The notes beneath the pieces are model-generated. The model searched no databases. It saw only the letters and a list, made by a program, of their open reading frames with translations, and was not told the DNA's origin. Made by a program: the position numbers and the translations under genes. Of a stretch of 64,000 nucleotides of DNA, positions 53,409 to 63,700 are shown piece by piece; position 1 is the first letter of the stretch, and each line of letters opens with the position of its first letter. Source of the stretch: Leuctra nigra (Eukaryota; Arthropoda; Insecta; Plecoptera; Leuctridae); the NCBI GenBank assembly GCA_934045905.1, contig OW203771.1, positions 1,426,001 to 1,490,000 of the forward strand, read 5' to 3'.

Positions 53409-53974
53409 ATAGGCGTGCACAACGGGGTGGGAGGGGGGGGGGGCGAGGTCCCAAATTCGTTTTAGTAGGGAGTAAAATTAAAAATCTCCCTGCGGGGCAA
53501 ACTGGATGTCTGAAATACCAATTCTGCCGTCATTTCGCATTAATCATCACGTCATCACACATTCTACCCCTTCGACGGGATCTAAGTACTAATTTTATAG
53601 AAAACAAAGCATTTTAATTCCTTTTAAAAATATGTTTTTTATAATAAATGTGTGTTTCAATTTCCTAAAACCTTGGTTCAAAATGCCTCAAAATTGCACA
53701 CAAATTTATGACAATGAAAAATATCTCCAGGGGTTTCGCCCCCGAAACGGGAAATTTCTGAAGATTTTTCTGAATAATAGCTCTATATATAAATTTTTAT
53801 TAGTGGACATATAAATTATATACATAACTCAGCATACTTTTTTGTGTCTACCAAATTTGTTTAGAAAATCAAAACGCCTTTACAAAACATATGCCAAAAA
53901 TCGCGTAAATTCAGACTGATCATTCAGTCCTCCCCCCCCCCAACCCCGATGATTTATCCTGCGTACGACTATGG
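53409..53974. mobile_element. hAT-type non-autonomous element with G/C tracts (3)
   Basis: Exact 8-bp duplication GTCCCAAA (53401-53408, 53975-53982). Ends ATAGGCGTGCAC and GTACGACTATGG are imperfect inverted repeats. G tract near the left end and C tract near the right. No ORF. Confidence 0.8.
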
Positions 53975-54599
53975 GTCCCAAACGTCAGTTCCACATTGCG
54001 TTCAATGATAAAGCATTGACCAAACAATAAAATTTAAGTAAAATTAAATTAAGTTTCTTGATAATTCAAATTTAATAAACTGTACACCAGAAAATGTATT
54101 GGTTTGGAACACAAATATGTAGGTATATATACTGATTAATCTAAGTGTGGAACCGGACACGAAACTCGAACCCGTATTATTGCTTTGCCTGAACCCGAAC
54201 CTGAACCCGAACCCGTATGTTTTTTTTTGCCTGAACCCGAACCCGAACCTGAACCCGTAAACGATCGGGTTCGATGCCCTGGTTGAAATGTCAACAACAA
54301 AATCATGTAAATAAACTGTCAATAAATTCAATTAACATTCCTTCCCTTTAAACGCAATTGCAAATGAACTCAGACTTTTATGTTATTGTGAAATTGTCAT
54401 ACATGCTGCAGTTATATTTTATGACATTTAAATAAAATTTAATTCTCAAATACCCAGGTATTGTTTATGATGGTTGGTTTACGATTTTAGAGTCAAAATA
54501 AGTTTGATATAAAATTAAATGTTCTAATATACAAAACTACAATTTCAATTTAACTTCTACCGTAACATTTTATAATTTCAACAGCGCAAAAGACTTTCT

Positions 54600-55107
54600 C
54601 TGGTAGATGACACCGCATAAAAGACACTCCGAGTAAAAATACCATAAATCTATTTAACTAAAAAAAAATATCTTTTAATTCAGCAGTTAAAAGTAGTGAC
54701 ATCTGTTTGATATCTGCAGGACTGATTGAAAAGTACTTATTGATAATAGAAATTTCAGAGAGCCCGAGTAAAATAGAAAAGTAGCACTCAAATGAGCAGT
54801 GATATTTGAAATGTTTCCTTCTGAATCATCATCAGATGACTAAAAGGGGTGTAATATCACGGGTTTCACGCCTATCGAGCTCGCAAACGGCAAGAGGTAT
54901 TGTTCCCAAATTTGCTACATGTGGTGGGGTGAGCCATTGCTCGATATTATGATATTTATGATACCACATATTTACATACAGACATTACACTTGAAAGTTT
55001 GGTCAGCTACTCAGCCGTGTTGTATTACAGTTAGGCATTTTAACGGTGTGTTGCGTAGGAGTGTGCGCACTGTACGACTTGGCTGAGTGGAGCGACCGCT
55101 CTACTAG
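54600..55107 (+). repeat. Palindrome/CTAG repeat copy without array
   Basis: Degraded arm words (ACACTCCGAGTAAAAATACC) at the left; from 54825 the subterminal module nearly identical to 5595-5883, ending GTGGAGCGACCGCTCTAC (one mismatch in the palindrome) and CTAG at 55104-55107. Confidence 0.75.
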
Positions 55108-55309
55108 ATTATGGACACGAGTCCTCATATTACCTTCAAAATCTAGTCTTAAAAGTTCATTTTAGATATTTTTTGTTTTATTCTTCTTAATTATCTTTGT
55201 TTCTATGATTTAGGTACTTAATTTGATTATTACCTATTAAGAATGGTGCATACATACAAAATAATGACAACGACTTTGTAAAAGGTTTAACAAGTGCCAG
55301 AATGCAACA

Positions 55310-55871
55310 TTGTATTATTTATTTGTAGGAAGCAATTACAATTGCATTACAAAGTCAGAACTAAAATAATAACTATAATATGACATTTGAGCATTGAAAC
55401 ATATTGAGTAACAAAGACAAATTGTAAAAATACATTCGAATGTTAACACATATTACAAGTTAAAATAGTGAAAGTATTGCGCTAAAAGCGAAGCGAACAT
55501 ATAAATATACATATAAATCAGCATTCAAGAAATTCATTTACACTGTAAAAGGAATGCTTCATAAGGAACATCTTTAAAATATACTTGAAACCGCTCCTGG
55601 ACTCAATGTTCCTGATTTCTTGCGGCACATGGTTGTACAGTCTGCGGCCAGACTGCATGACACCCTGAGACGTGGTATTTAAGCGGCAGTATTCATGTTT
55701 TAAATTGGAGGCACCTCTAGTTCCATACATGTGGTGGCTGTTGTCATTGAACAAATGCAGGTTGTCCCGTGTAAACAAACACACTGCCAAAATGTAGATA
55801 CATGGGAGAGGTAGTATTGCTACCTCCCGGAACTTATCTCTGCATGACGCACTATATCCAAGAGAGAGTTG
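55310..55871 (-). pseudogene. LINE 3' fragment inserted in the locus 3 flank
   Basis: Locus 1 (8230-8250) reads through the site, while here about 560 bp intervene, with GCAACAT/ACATGTTG at the borders. The minus strand (55790-55518) encodes MYGTRGASNLKHEYCRLNTT and GRRLYNHVPQEIRNIESRSG, the typical C-terminal tail of a non-LTR reverse transcriptase ORF. It is 5'-truncated. Confidence 0.75.
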
Positions 55872-56150
55872 TTACATGTTGTTATTAACCTTCAATAGCA
55901 GAGTTATTATCGCTGGAATGAGTCTGCTAGAGATTTTGTTTTGTTAAATTCTTCATCCCATTTAAGAGTCTTTGACCCGTAAATATCTCGCTTCCAGAAA
56001 AGAGCATGATATTTGTCTCATAATCACATACCTATACCTGTTGAGTTGGTTGAGGTAGTTATTTACTGGCGTGTGTTTTTCAACGCGTTGCACCAAGAAA
56101 TGTACTTGATAAGAAATTCGGTTTACGTCAGAAGTGATTTCAATACTTAC

Positions 56151-56422
56151 AGGAACTCTATTCAGACATTTCTCCATCGTCATTTGTCTTCCAGCCATTT
56201 CCTCCATGTTCTGTGTCAACTTCTGAACAGCAGCTGCTTGCCCGGTCCTCATTTCCTCCATGTTCTGTGTCAACTTCTGAACAGAAGCTGCTTGCTGTCC
56301 TTGCCCCCTCTTTATGTCCTCCATGTTCTGTGTCAACTTCTGAACAGCAGCTGCCTGCCCGGTCCTCATCTCATCCATGCTCTTCTTTAACTGCCTAATC
56401 TCAGCCACCAAGTCCTCATTTC
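56151..56422 (-). CDS. Ankyrin gene locus 3, exon 3 (expanded coiled coil)
   Basis: Acceptor TAG ends at 56423, donor GTAAGT starts at 56150; phase 1 in, 0 out, joining exon 4 across a 5.5 kb intron filled with insertions. After NEDLVAEIRQLKKSMDEM it has three VQKLTQNMEE/D segments with RTGQAAA or KRGQGQQAAS linkers, against two in locus 1 and one in locus 2. The coiled-coil rod therefore varies by an 18-20-residue unit. No exons 1-2 were recognised to its right before the gap. Confidence 0.65.
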
Positions 56423-57328
56423 CTACGATCACACAACAAGGACGGGTTTTATTAAAGTTATCCAAACGCTAACGATTTTCTGCTTGTTACTTTTTATATG
56501 ATTTGAGACGAAAAGGGTGGAAGAAATGTTTTGAATGTTTGGTCAGATAATTGGCAAACATAAGGTTGTAACTTGATATTGTTTTAATATTCAGCCTTTA
56601 GTAATAATGAATCGACTTTTAGTGAAAATCATCAATTATCGTTTCTTACTTTGGGATATGTCGTAAAAAATAAATTGGACAAATGTGCCAAGTAACAACC
56701 CTACGTTCATCCCTAAACAACAAACTACAGGCAGGGGTGCAGTTCTAGGAGCATAAGTGCCGGGGCGTCGAAAACAAACATAATCCGTAGGGGTCACGAC
56801 CCCCGGGGAGTGTGGGGGGAAAGCCCCCCCCCCCCCAATCTGTCCCCGGTTGCAATTTGTGGAAAAAATACAATTTTTGTGATGATTCTACGCATTTGGG
56901 ATCAAGTTTTAAAATATATTTTATAATCCTCTCGTGTAATAAGAGTTAATCGTAAACCATGAATGAATTTTAGTAGATTTTGAAAAGATGGCACGGCGCC
57001 CCCTGTCCTTTTCCCAAAGAGAAACCAGGGCGCTGGTCTGTTGGTTCACGGGTTTGGTTTCCAATCGTATCAGAAATATCGTAGTTTTGTTTGGTTTTTG
57101 TTGAATAACCGGCGCCTAATTAAGGCTAGGCCACAATTGTCGTAATGCATAATGTTTAATGATTAGTGTTTAATGTTTAATGTCTAAGATAACTGGATTA
57201 TAGGGTTTATGTGATAAGGGCCACAATATGTTATCGTGATTAGTGTTTAGTCACAGTGGTATAAGAATTGAATAAAATTCATTTCTTACAACAAAACCTT
57301 ATAGTACAGTCAGTTAGGTGAAAAATTA
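56423..57328. other. Upstream flank of locus 3 exon 3
   Basis: 56423-57125 nearly identical to 9006-9700. After 57125 the homology ends; short GTGTTTAATG-type repeats follow. Confidence 0.7.
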
Positions 57329-58221
57329 GGGGTTTGATGATAAACTTGAAAAAATTTTACCATATACTCAGAAAAACTAGCTTATCAACGTAGGCTACGG
57401 TGCATATCAAATTTTTTCATATTTGGGGGGGGGGGGGGGGTAGGAGGGGTCAAAATTTTACTTTCAATATTAGAATAAAAATGGCGGAGTTGGTGATAGC
57501 AACTCAAAACTTTCACAAAATCCTCATTATACTCATCTTATAATAATGTGTCTTTGTGCATGAAAATATTCTCATTATTTTGGGGGGGAGGGGGGGGTAG
57601 ACGATATTTTTAATTGTTGGCATAAACACTAGGGGTTTGATGATAAATTTGTAAAAATGTCACCATATACTCAGCAAAAATAGGTTATCAACATAGGCTA
57701 CGGTGCATATCAAATTTTTTCATATTTGGGGGGAAAGGGGGGTCAAATTTGTATTATCAATATTAAAATAAAAATGGCGGAGTTGGTGATAGCAACTCAA
57801 AACTTTCATAAAATCCTCAATAAACTTATCTTATAATAATGTGCCTTTGTGCATGAAAATATTCTCATTATTTTTGGGGGGACGGGGGGTAGACGATATT
57901 TTTAATTGTTGGCATAAAAATTAGGGGTTTAATGATAAACCCGTAAAAATTTTACCTGATACTCAGCAAAACAAGCTCATTAACATAGGCTACGGTGCAT
58001 ATCAAATTTTTTCATATTTGGGGGGGGGTAGGGGTGGTTTAATTTTGATTTTCTATATTATTATAAAAATGGCGGAGTTCATGATAGAAATCTATAACGA
58101 TTACAAAATACTCTATATACTCATCTTATGATAATGGGTCATTTTGAATGAAAATGTTTACAATAATTTGGGGGGGGAGGGGGGGTAGACGATACTTTTA
58201 ATTGTTGGTATAAACATTAGG
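57329..58221. repeat. About 300-bp tandem repeat running into the assembly gap
   Basis: The AGGGGTTTGATGATAAA landmark recurs at 57328, 57630 and 57922, and a truncated copy reaches 58221 where N bases begin. Units share ATGGCGGAGTTGGTGATAGC and G-rich tracts of variable length. A collapsed array probably caused the gap. Confidence 0.85.
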
Positions 58222-58421
58222 NNNNNNNNNNNNNNNNNNNNNNNNNNNNNNNNNNNNNNNNNNNNNNNNNNNNNNNNNNNNNNNNNNNNNNNNNNNNNNN
58301 NNNNNNNNNNNNNNNNNNNNNNNNNNNNNNNNNNNNNNNNNNNNNNNNNNNNNNNNNNNNNNNNNNNNNNNNNNNNNNNNNNNNNNNNNNNNNNNNNNNN
58401 NNNNNNNNNNNNNNNNNNNNN
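58222..58421. other. Assembly gap (200 N)
   Basis: Exactly 200 N, a typical placeholder of unknown true size. The reading frame of the receptor gene enters it from the right. Confidence 0.95.
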
Positions 58422-61400
58422 ACTCCGATTGCAGGAAATCAAGCCGAAGATGAAATGATAATTATCGAATTCGCATCTGCCAGTAACACTCGCGATCATG
58501 CAGAGAAAACCTGTTACTATTGGAGCAACAAGACAACTAAATGGGCAAAGGATAAGTGTATTCTCTCTATGGAAAATTGTGTGTGCAAATTAACAGGTGA
58601 ACTCAGGAACGGTGGGCAATTTCTAGTTGTCGAATACATCAATTTTGAGGCTATATATAGCTATCATTATATGAAATTCAAATCAATAATGCACGAAGAA
58701 GAGAAAAAGCCAGCATTGATTTCATTAGCCTTCTCAGCAAGTTTCCCGTTTTATTCTTCAGACGTACGTCATACATTCCACTCATTAGTATACAACATTG
58801 TGACTGATTTCCGCAACAAGGTATACAAATCACTCGTTCAGAAAGTGATGCACAATACTGTTACAAAAGTAATTGCCACTTCTTTGATTAGTGTTGGGGA
58901 CGATGAAAATAAACAAGGATATCAATTCCAATCATCTGGAGGTCTAAGTTCAATCACCGTGTCTCTTGATGAGAACCGAACACATCCGCTAACTGCAGTC
59001 GCTTTCAACGGTTATCGTCCCTTTCAGTTCCGTGTCAACAGATCCGAGGAAGTTCAAACTACAGCCAACTACTACAGAAAACACGATGATTTTGGATTAC
59101 AATTCACTGATTCAGTAGCAAAATACGCGAGTAGTTACTCCCTTCTTATTTACGCTCTTGGTAAGTCCTTTTGGCCTGAACCCCAGAGAAGTGATTTAGA
59201 AATCTTCAACACTCGAGTGGTTCACGTTGTTCTTGTACCTCGCATTGACGTCACAGAGCACGAGGACATCTTCATTGACTTGTACTTCAAACCTTCACCA
59301 CGTGACTACAACGTGTCAGTGGGCTGTGGGTTCTGGAACAAGTTTCAAGACAAGTGGAATGAAGATGGATGCCAGTTTCAAAACATCCTATCAAATGTAT
59401 GTCGATGTAACTTGTCTGCTTACCTTCAAGAGTCTGAGTATGGGGGACAATTTGTCGTTTACCAATATTCTAAGGAACCATCATTAAATTGGAAGACATT
59501 GAAACGGGACACTAAAGATGACTTCCACAATTTTACCTTGATTTTATTTCGAAACGTGAATGAAAAGCCGACCACAAGTTCGACACTTGAATTAGTCGCT
59601 GCTATACTATCATATTTAAAAATTTCATTACTTGATTATGATTATGCTTTTAGTTTAAAAATTATGCGAACCATGCTATCAATCGTAGAAGGAATGCCAT
59701 TTGTTCCTCAAAATGTATTATCTTATGGTAACGAATATCACGGTAATGTCGTATCGATTCACAGCAGTGGGTCAACTAATACAGAAGATGCATTGATGAC
59801 TGTCATTTACAGAAATCCACAACGAAATGTTATAGTCGATCCTTCTGACACAATGGTTGAGTCAAAAAATATTTCATTGGACGTAGCGTTTCTTTTAATA
59901 ATTTCAAATTCCGTCTTGAAATCAAATTTACGAACTACAAGAACAATATATTTGACCGATCATTCCCTTCTGCCAGTAATAACGTACGGCAACTTCACGA
60001 CCTTCAGACAACGTCTTGTGGACATCATGATGGAGCCTGATGAAACTGTTACAAATGCCACGGACCAGCTGATCGACATGTACTTCAGACCTTCGCTCTA
60101 TCGCTATGACGACATCAAGATCGGATGTGCCTACTGGAGCTTCCAGCGCGAAGCCTGGATCCATGACGGATGCTGGAGCACGGCGCAGGACAGCTGCAGA
60201 TGTAACATGACGTCACACTTCAACGAGTCAAGGTCACGTGGTCTCTACGCGGTGTTCGAATACAAGCTCGTCAATGAGTCGTTGGAGGAAAGAATTAAAC
60301 ATTTATTTAAGGACGATTATATTCATAATACTTCTCTCAGTTTAGAAGCAATAACATTGATCTTTGAATATTTCAGTAAGGAGCCTGTCACATCTCAAAA
60401 TGGGATTTACCTACTTACTATCATTTCAAATGTTTTGAACAGTTTTTACGAGTTTGGTTTATATAATAAAAACACAGCATTTTACGATATTTTAAAAACA
60501 TGTAGCAAAATAATGTCCCTGAAGGGCGATGAAGTCTTTATCCTTTTTTTGTACCAGAAAGCAACATTGAGATTAAATAACGAGTATGTTGTTGCTGAAC
60601 AGAAGGCCATATTCGATAAACATTCACTTTATCAAAATACTAAAGTTTCAAGACTGCTGCGGGATTCAAGCTATACTTTTATTAGTTTAGTAAATGATTA
60701 CGAGAAGCCAAAACATCAACGAGGAGTTCGACTTTTCCATCCAGCAAAATCCGAAGTAGCGATGCCAACATTTGAAACTAACGATAATGATTTTTTGTTT
60801 AGAGATTCTGAGTTTTTAGTGATGGTTATAATGTCGGACGAAAAACAGAATTTTATTGTCACATTCTTTATTTATGCAACAAATAAGTCTTTGCTACCAA
60901 AGGTTGTCAAAGGATACACAATTCATTTCAGCAGAGTTGTGGATATTTACTTTACTCCACTGGAAGTTGCTAAAGAAGATGTTAAAGACGATGAAGAGAA
61001 GTTTGTAGACATTTTCTTCCAGCCACTGAAGTCCCACAACACATACCTGAAGGTCGGTTGCGCACATTGGTGTGACAATCTGACTGAGTGGTCGACGGAA
61101 GGATGTTGGAGCGTCGTCAACGGATCATTCGAGACGTGTCGATGCAATCTGACGGAACATCTCCAAGAATCCCGCTCTGTAGCTCGATACATGATATTCC
61201 TGTTCGCCGACAAACAGAACTTCCAACTGAAACAGGAGTTCAACGCCAAGGAGATCGTCTTCTTGGTAGGATCTGTTCTGTCTCTCTCCGGCTTCCTGTT
61301 GATCATCATCACTGCCTCTCTGTTCAGCAATTGGCGCGAGGAGATCGGCAACAAGATCCTCCTCCACTTGACCGCCTCGTCGTTGATCTACCTGTTGCTC

Positions 61401-62159
61401 ACGATCTACCGGGAGACTCACTACATCTACTCCGTCGTCTCCGACAGAAGCAACGCGGCCTTCATCGCATTCACCGCTGTCGTGCATTACTCCCGTCTCT
61501 CTCACTACTGCTGGATGCTGGTTATGTCTGTCCTTCAGTTGAAGAAGTATCTCACAATGGTCGGAGCATCTGATATCCCTCACCTGTTGCTCAAAGTGTC
61601 TCTCCTGGCTTGGGGCTTGCCTCTCATCCCTCTCATCACCCTTCTCTCTTGGAATCAGACCGAACACTTCTTAACTCCCAACATCGTCACCCAGTTGGCT
61701 CTTAACTTCATCCCAGGAGCTCTCATCACCTTCCTGAACATTGTGGTCCTCTGCGTGATTGTGGCTAGGATTTGTGCCTGTTTCGGTTGGGGCGAGAAAG
61801 AGGACCTGCAGCGCCACGGGGTTTCTAATCGAGAACTGGCGATGAGACGTCTGAAAGCAACCGTCCTTCTGTTCTTTTTGTTCGGTATTCCGACGGCGTT
61901 TGAGATGTTCAACGACCTCGGCTATCACGTCGAGGTGCTGGAGTATTTGTATAAGATAACGGACCCGATGCAAGGGTTCGTCATGTTCCTCTTCTTCGTG
62001 GTGTTCGACGGCAAGACCTGGGGCTATTGGAGGAAGTGGATGGTGGGCATGCGCAGAACACGACCAAGTGGCGGGAATGACTTGCCCTTGAATGTCATCA
62101 AGAAACCCGCGAACACAGCGGCGACTCATGACAAGGCAAATAAGGAGCATAAAGTCTAG
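58422..62159 (+). CDS. Adhesion-type GPCR with tandem GPS-like modules, 5' incomplete
   Basis: The frame is open from the gap (TPIAGNQAEDEM) to TAG at 62157-62159; numbering starts at the first Met, 58455. Four GPS-like modules have the pattern C-x2-W...W...C...C-x-C: C20/C42/C44, C291/C316/C318, C558/C581/C583 and C869/C895/C897, spaced about 270-310 residues, with GAIN-like beta-rich stretches between. The normal cleavage motif is C-x-C-x-H-L-T/S; here it reads CRCNLS, CRCNMT or CRCNLT without the His, so autoproteolysis is doubtful. Seven membrane segments run from about residue 933 (EIVFLVGSVLSLSGF) to FVMFLFFVVFDGKTWGYWRKW, with adhesion-class hallmarks HYCWMLVMSVLQL and AWGLPLIPLI. The cytoplasmic tail is short. 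A 3.7-kb single exon is unusual. Confidence 0.88.
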   Translation, partial: TPIAGNQAEDEMIIIEFASASNTRDHAEKTCYYWSNKTTKWAKDKCILSMENCVCKLTGELRNGGQFLVVEYINFEAIYSYHYMKFKSIMHEEEKKPALISLAFSASFPFYSSDVRHTFHSLVYNIVTDFRNKVYKSLVQKVMHNTVTKVIATSLISVGDDENKQGYQFQSSGGLSSITVSLDENRTHPLTAVAFNGYRPFQFRVNRSEEVQTTANYYRKHDDFGLQFTDSVAKYASSYSLLIYALGKSFWPEPQRSDLEIFNTRVVHVVLVPRIDVTEHEDIFIDLYFKPSPRDYNVSVGCGFWNKFQDKWNEDGCQFQNILSNVCRCNLSAYLQESEYGGQFVVYQYSKEPSLNWKTLKRDTKDDFHNFTLILFRNVNEKPTTSSTLELVAAILSYLKISLLDYDYAFSLKIMRTMLSIVEGMPFVPQNVLSYGNEYHGNVVSIHSSGSTNTEDALMTVIYRNPQRNVIVDPSDTMVESKNISLDVAFLLIISNSVLKSNLRTTRTIYLTDHSLLPVITYGNFTTFRQRLVDIMMEPDETVTNATDQLIDMYFRPSLYRYDDIKIGCAYWSFQREAWIHDGCWSTAQDSCRCNMTSHFNESRSRGLYAVFEYKLVNESLEERIKHLFKDDYIHNTSLSLEAITLIFEYFSKEPVTSQNGIYLLTIISNVLNSFYEFGLYNKNTAFYDILKTCSKIMSLKGDEVFILFLYQKATLRLNNEYVVAEQKAIFDKHSLYQNTKVSRLLRDSSYTFISLVNDYEKPKHQRGVRLFHPAKSEVAMPTFETNDNDFLFRDSEFLVMVIMSDEKQNFIVTFFIYATNKSLLPKVVKGYTIHFSRVVDIYFTPLEVAKEDVKDDEEKFVDIFFQPLKSHNTYLKVGCAHWCDNLTEWSTEGCWSVVNGSFETCRCNLTEHLQESRSVARYMIFLFADKQNFQLKQEFNAKEIVFLVGSVLSLSGFLLIIITASLFSNWREEIGNKILLHLTASSLIYLLLTIYRETHYIYSVVSDRSNAAFIAFTAVVHYSRLSHYCWMLVMSVLQLKKYLTMVGASDIPHLLLKVSLLAWGLPLIPLITLLSWNQTEHFLTPNIVTQLALNFIPGALITFLNIVVLCVIVARICACFGWGEKEDLQRHGVSNRELAMRRLKATVLLFFLFGIPTAFEMFNDLGYHVEVLEYLYKITDPMQGFVMFLFFVVFDGKTWGYWRKWMVGMRRTRPSGGNDLPLNVIKKPANTAATHDKANKEHKV

Positions 62160-62728
62160 TTTCATGGATACGTTGAATCCTTTACCATTTTAATATTATT
62201 CCAATATTATTAGTTGTTGATGTTAGTACTTTAGTTTTGACAGACTGTTGCTTTGCTTAAATTTATTATCCATTATTAAATTGATGGGCTAGGATAATCA
62301 TACTTTGTTCTTGGGCATGACGCCTGGAAACATGAATGGTTGAATCCTTTACTGTTTTATTATTATTCTTTGTAAATAATTTGTTATGGGTACTAGGATA
62401 ATGATACAACATATGTAAGAATTTATTTGGCATGATGTCTTGTATCATCTATGATTAAATCCAGGGCCATTTTATTATTTGTTTTATTATCAATATAGTT
62501 ATAGTAATTATTGTTTCTTATCATTCATTGTTCATATTCATATTAATTTTTGGATGTGCATGAAATATCTAATAAGTAATGGGCCTAGTAAATTTAACAA
62601 TTTTTTTAAAATAGGTCGCTAGTGCTGTGTACCTTTTTTTGTAAGAAACATACAATGCCATGGCTTGCTACACCTAGATATAACACAATATTATAATTAT
62701 AGCATAGCAAAAAAAATCTTCGGTAAAT

Positions 62729-62734
62729 AATAAA
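62729..62734 (+). terminator. Candidate polyadenylation signal of the receptor gene
   Basis: AATAAA 570 bp after the stop codon, in AT-rich 3' sequence. Other A/T-rich variants exist nearby, so this is tentative. Confidence 0.35.
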
Positions 62735-62819
62735 GAGTACATATTAATATTATTATTAAAAATACATAAACCCTTATTAATTGTAGTAATTAATTGTACC
62801 TTTTGTAAATCCAGTCCAA

Positions 62820-63182
62820 ATATGAGGTTTCAATTTTATGTTTTTAGATAGCTTTAATATGGTAGAGACTAAAGATAGTAAATCATTTTGAATTTGGTGA
62901 ATAACTTTCGAAAAAGCACACGTTGATATTGTTTTCAATATTTTTCCTGATAGTACGTCCGTATATCTACAAGAAAAAAAGTGTTTTGTTCAAAGATAGG
63001 CACAAAAAATTAGAACTTCATTATAGCTTAAAAATGTTTCGATTTTACGTGGCTGCCATAAGACAACATAGGGAGAAAACTCACATTATTTCCGAAACTA
63101 GACAGGAGTGTTTAATTTTTTCAGGGATTGTGTATGGCATGATTATCAATAAGTACACACAAAAATTATGAAGATCTGAGAC
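62820..63182. repeat. Duplicated noncoding block, partial copy 3 (left part)
   Basis: Shares phrases with 15150-15860 and 48150-48560 (CACACGTTGATATTGTTTTC, GGCATGATTATCAATAAG). Continues after the MITE at 63647-63700. Confidence 0.7.
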
Positions 63183-63638
63183 TAGTGATGGCCCATTGAA
63201 AATTTTCATTTGAAATTTTCAGAAAAATGAAAATTAACAGAAAATTTTCAATGACCATTGAAAAAATTGAATTTTTTTGAAAAAGTTTAAATCAATTATA
63301 TTTGATTTAAAAAATGTATGGGCATACTTGGGATGCATACTGAACTCTATTATGATGCGTGTTGTTGTCTGAGTGGTAAATGTGCAAAATGATAATTAAC
63401 ACAGCATTCAAATTTCACGCCTATGTAGAAATTACAGTCTGGCCAAAATTACAATGAAGAAAAACTGAGATTTGGGCTTATATTTGGCTTTGATTTTGAT
63501 TTTGATTTTACGCTTTTTTCAGATATATTATTAACAATTGTGTGCAATAAAGCAATAAAAAAAGTAATTTAAAATTTTTTCAACGCATTGAAAATTTTCA
63601 TGAAAATTTAAAAAAAAATCAGAAAATTGCCATCACTA
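63183..63638. mobile_element. hAT-type MITE with paralogous empty site
   Basis: Ends TAGTGATGGC and GCCATCACTA; exact 8-bp duplication TCTGAGAC (63175-63182, 63639-63646). The homologous site at 15846-15860 reads TCTGAGACTATGCCC uninterrupted. Interior rich in GAAAATTTTC words; no ORF. Confidence 0.92.
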
Positions 63639-63700
63639 TCTGAGACTATGCCTCGATAGATCCAGCCACCTTAAATCCAAAACATTACGACATACTTAAA

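Larger units (their letters stand above)
52390..54300. repeat. Element with (GAACCC)n ends, host to two MITEs
   Basis: GAACCC hexamer arrays lie at 52410-52437, 52975-53075 and 54160-54260. Terminal words GGGATCGAACCCGA at the left and TCGGGTTCGATGCCC at the right are inverted. The Harbinger-type MITE 52438-52949 and the hAT-type MITE 53409-53974 are inserted in it. Confidence 0.5.

Noticed and set aside
52410..54260. Telomeric repeat
   Set aside because: The hexamer is GGGTTC, not TTAGG or TTAGGG, is short, degenerate and internal to an element.
61088..61667. ORFs of 161 and 180 aa overlapping the receptor 7TM region
   Set aside because: Alternative and antisense frames of a well-supported 7TM coding sequence.
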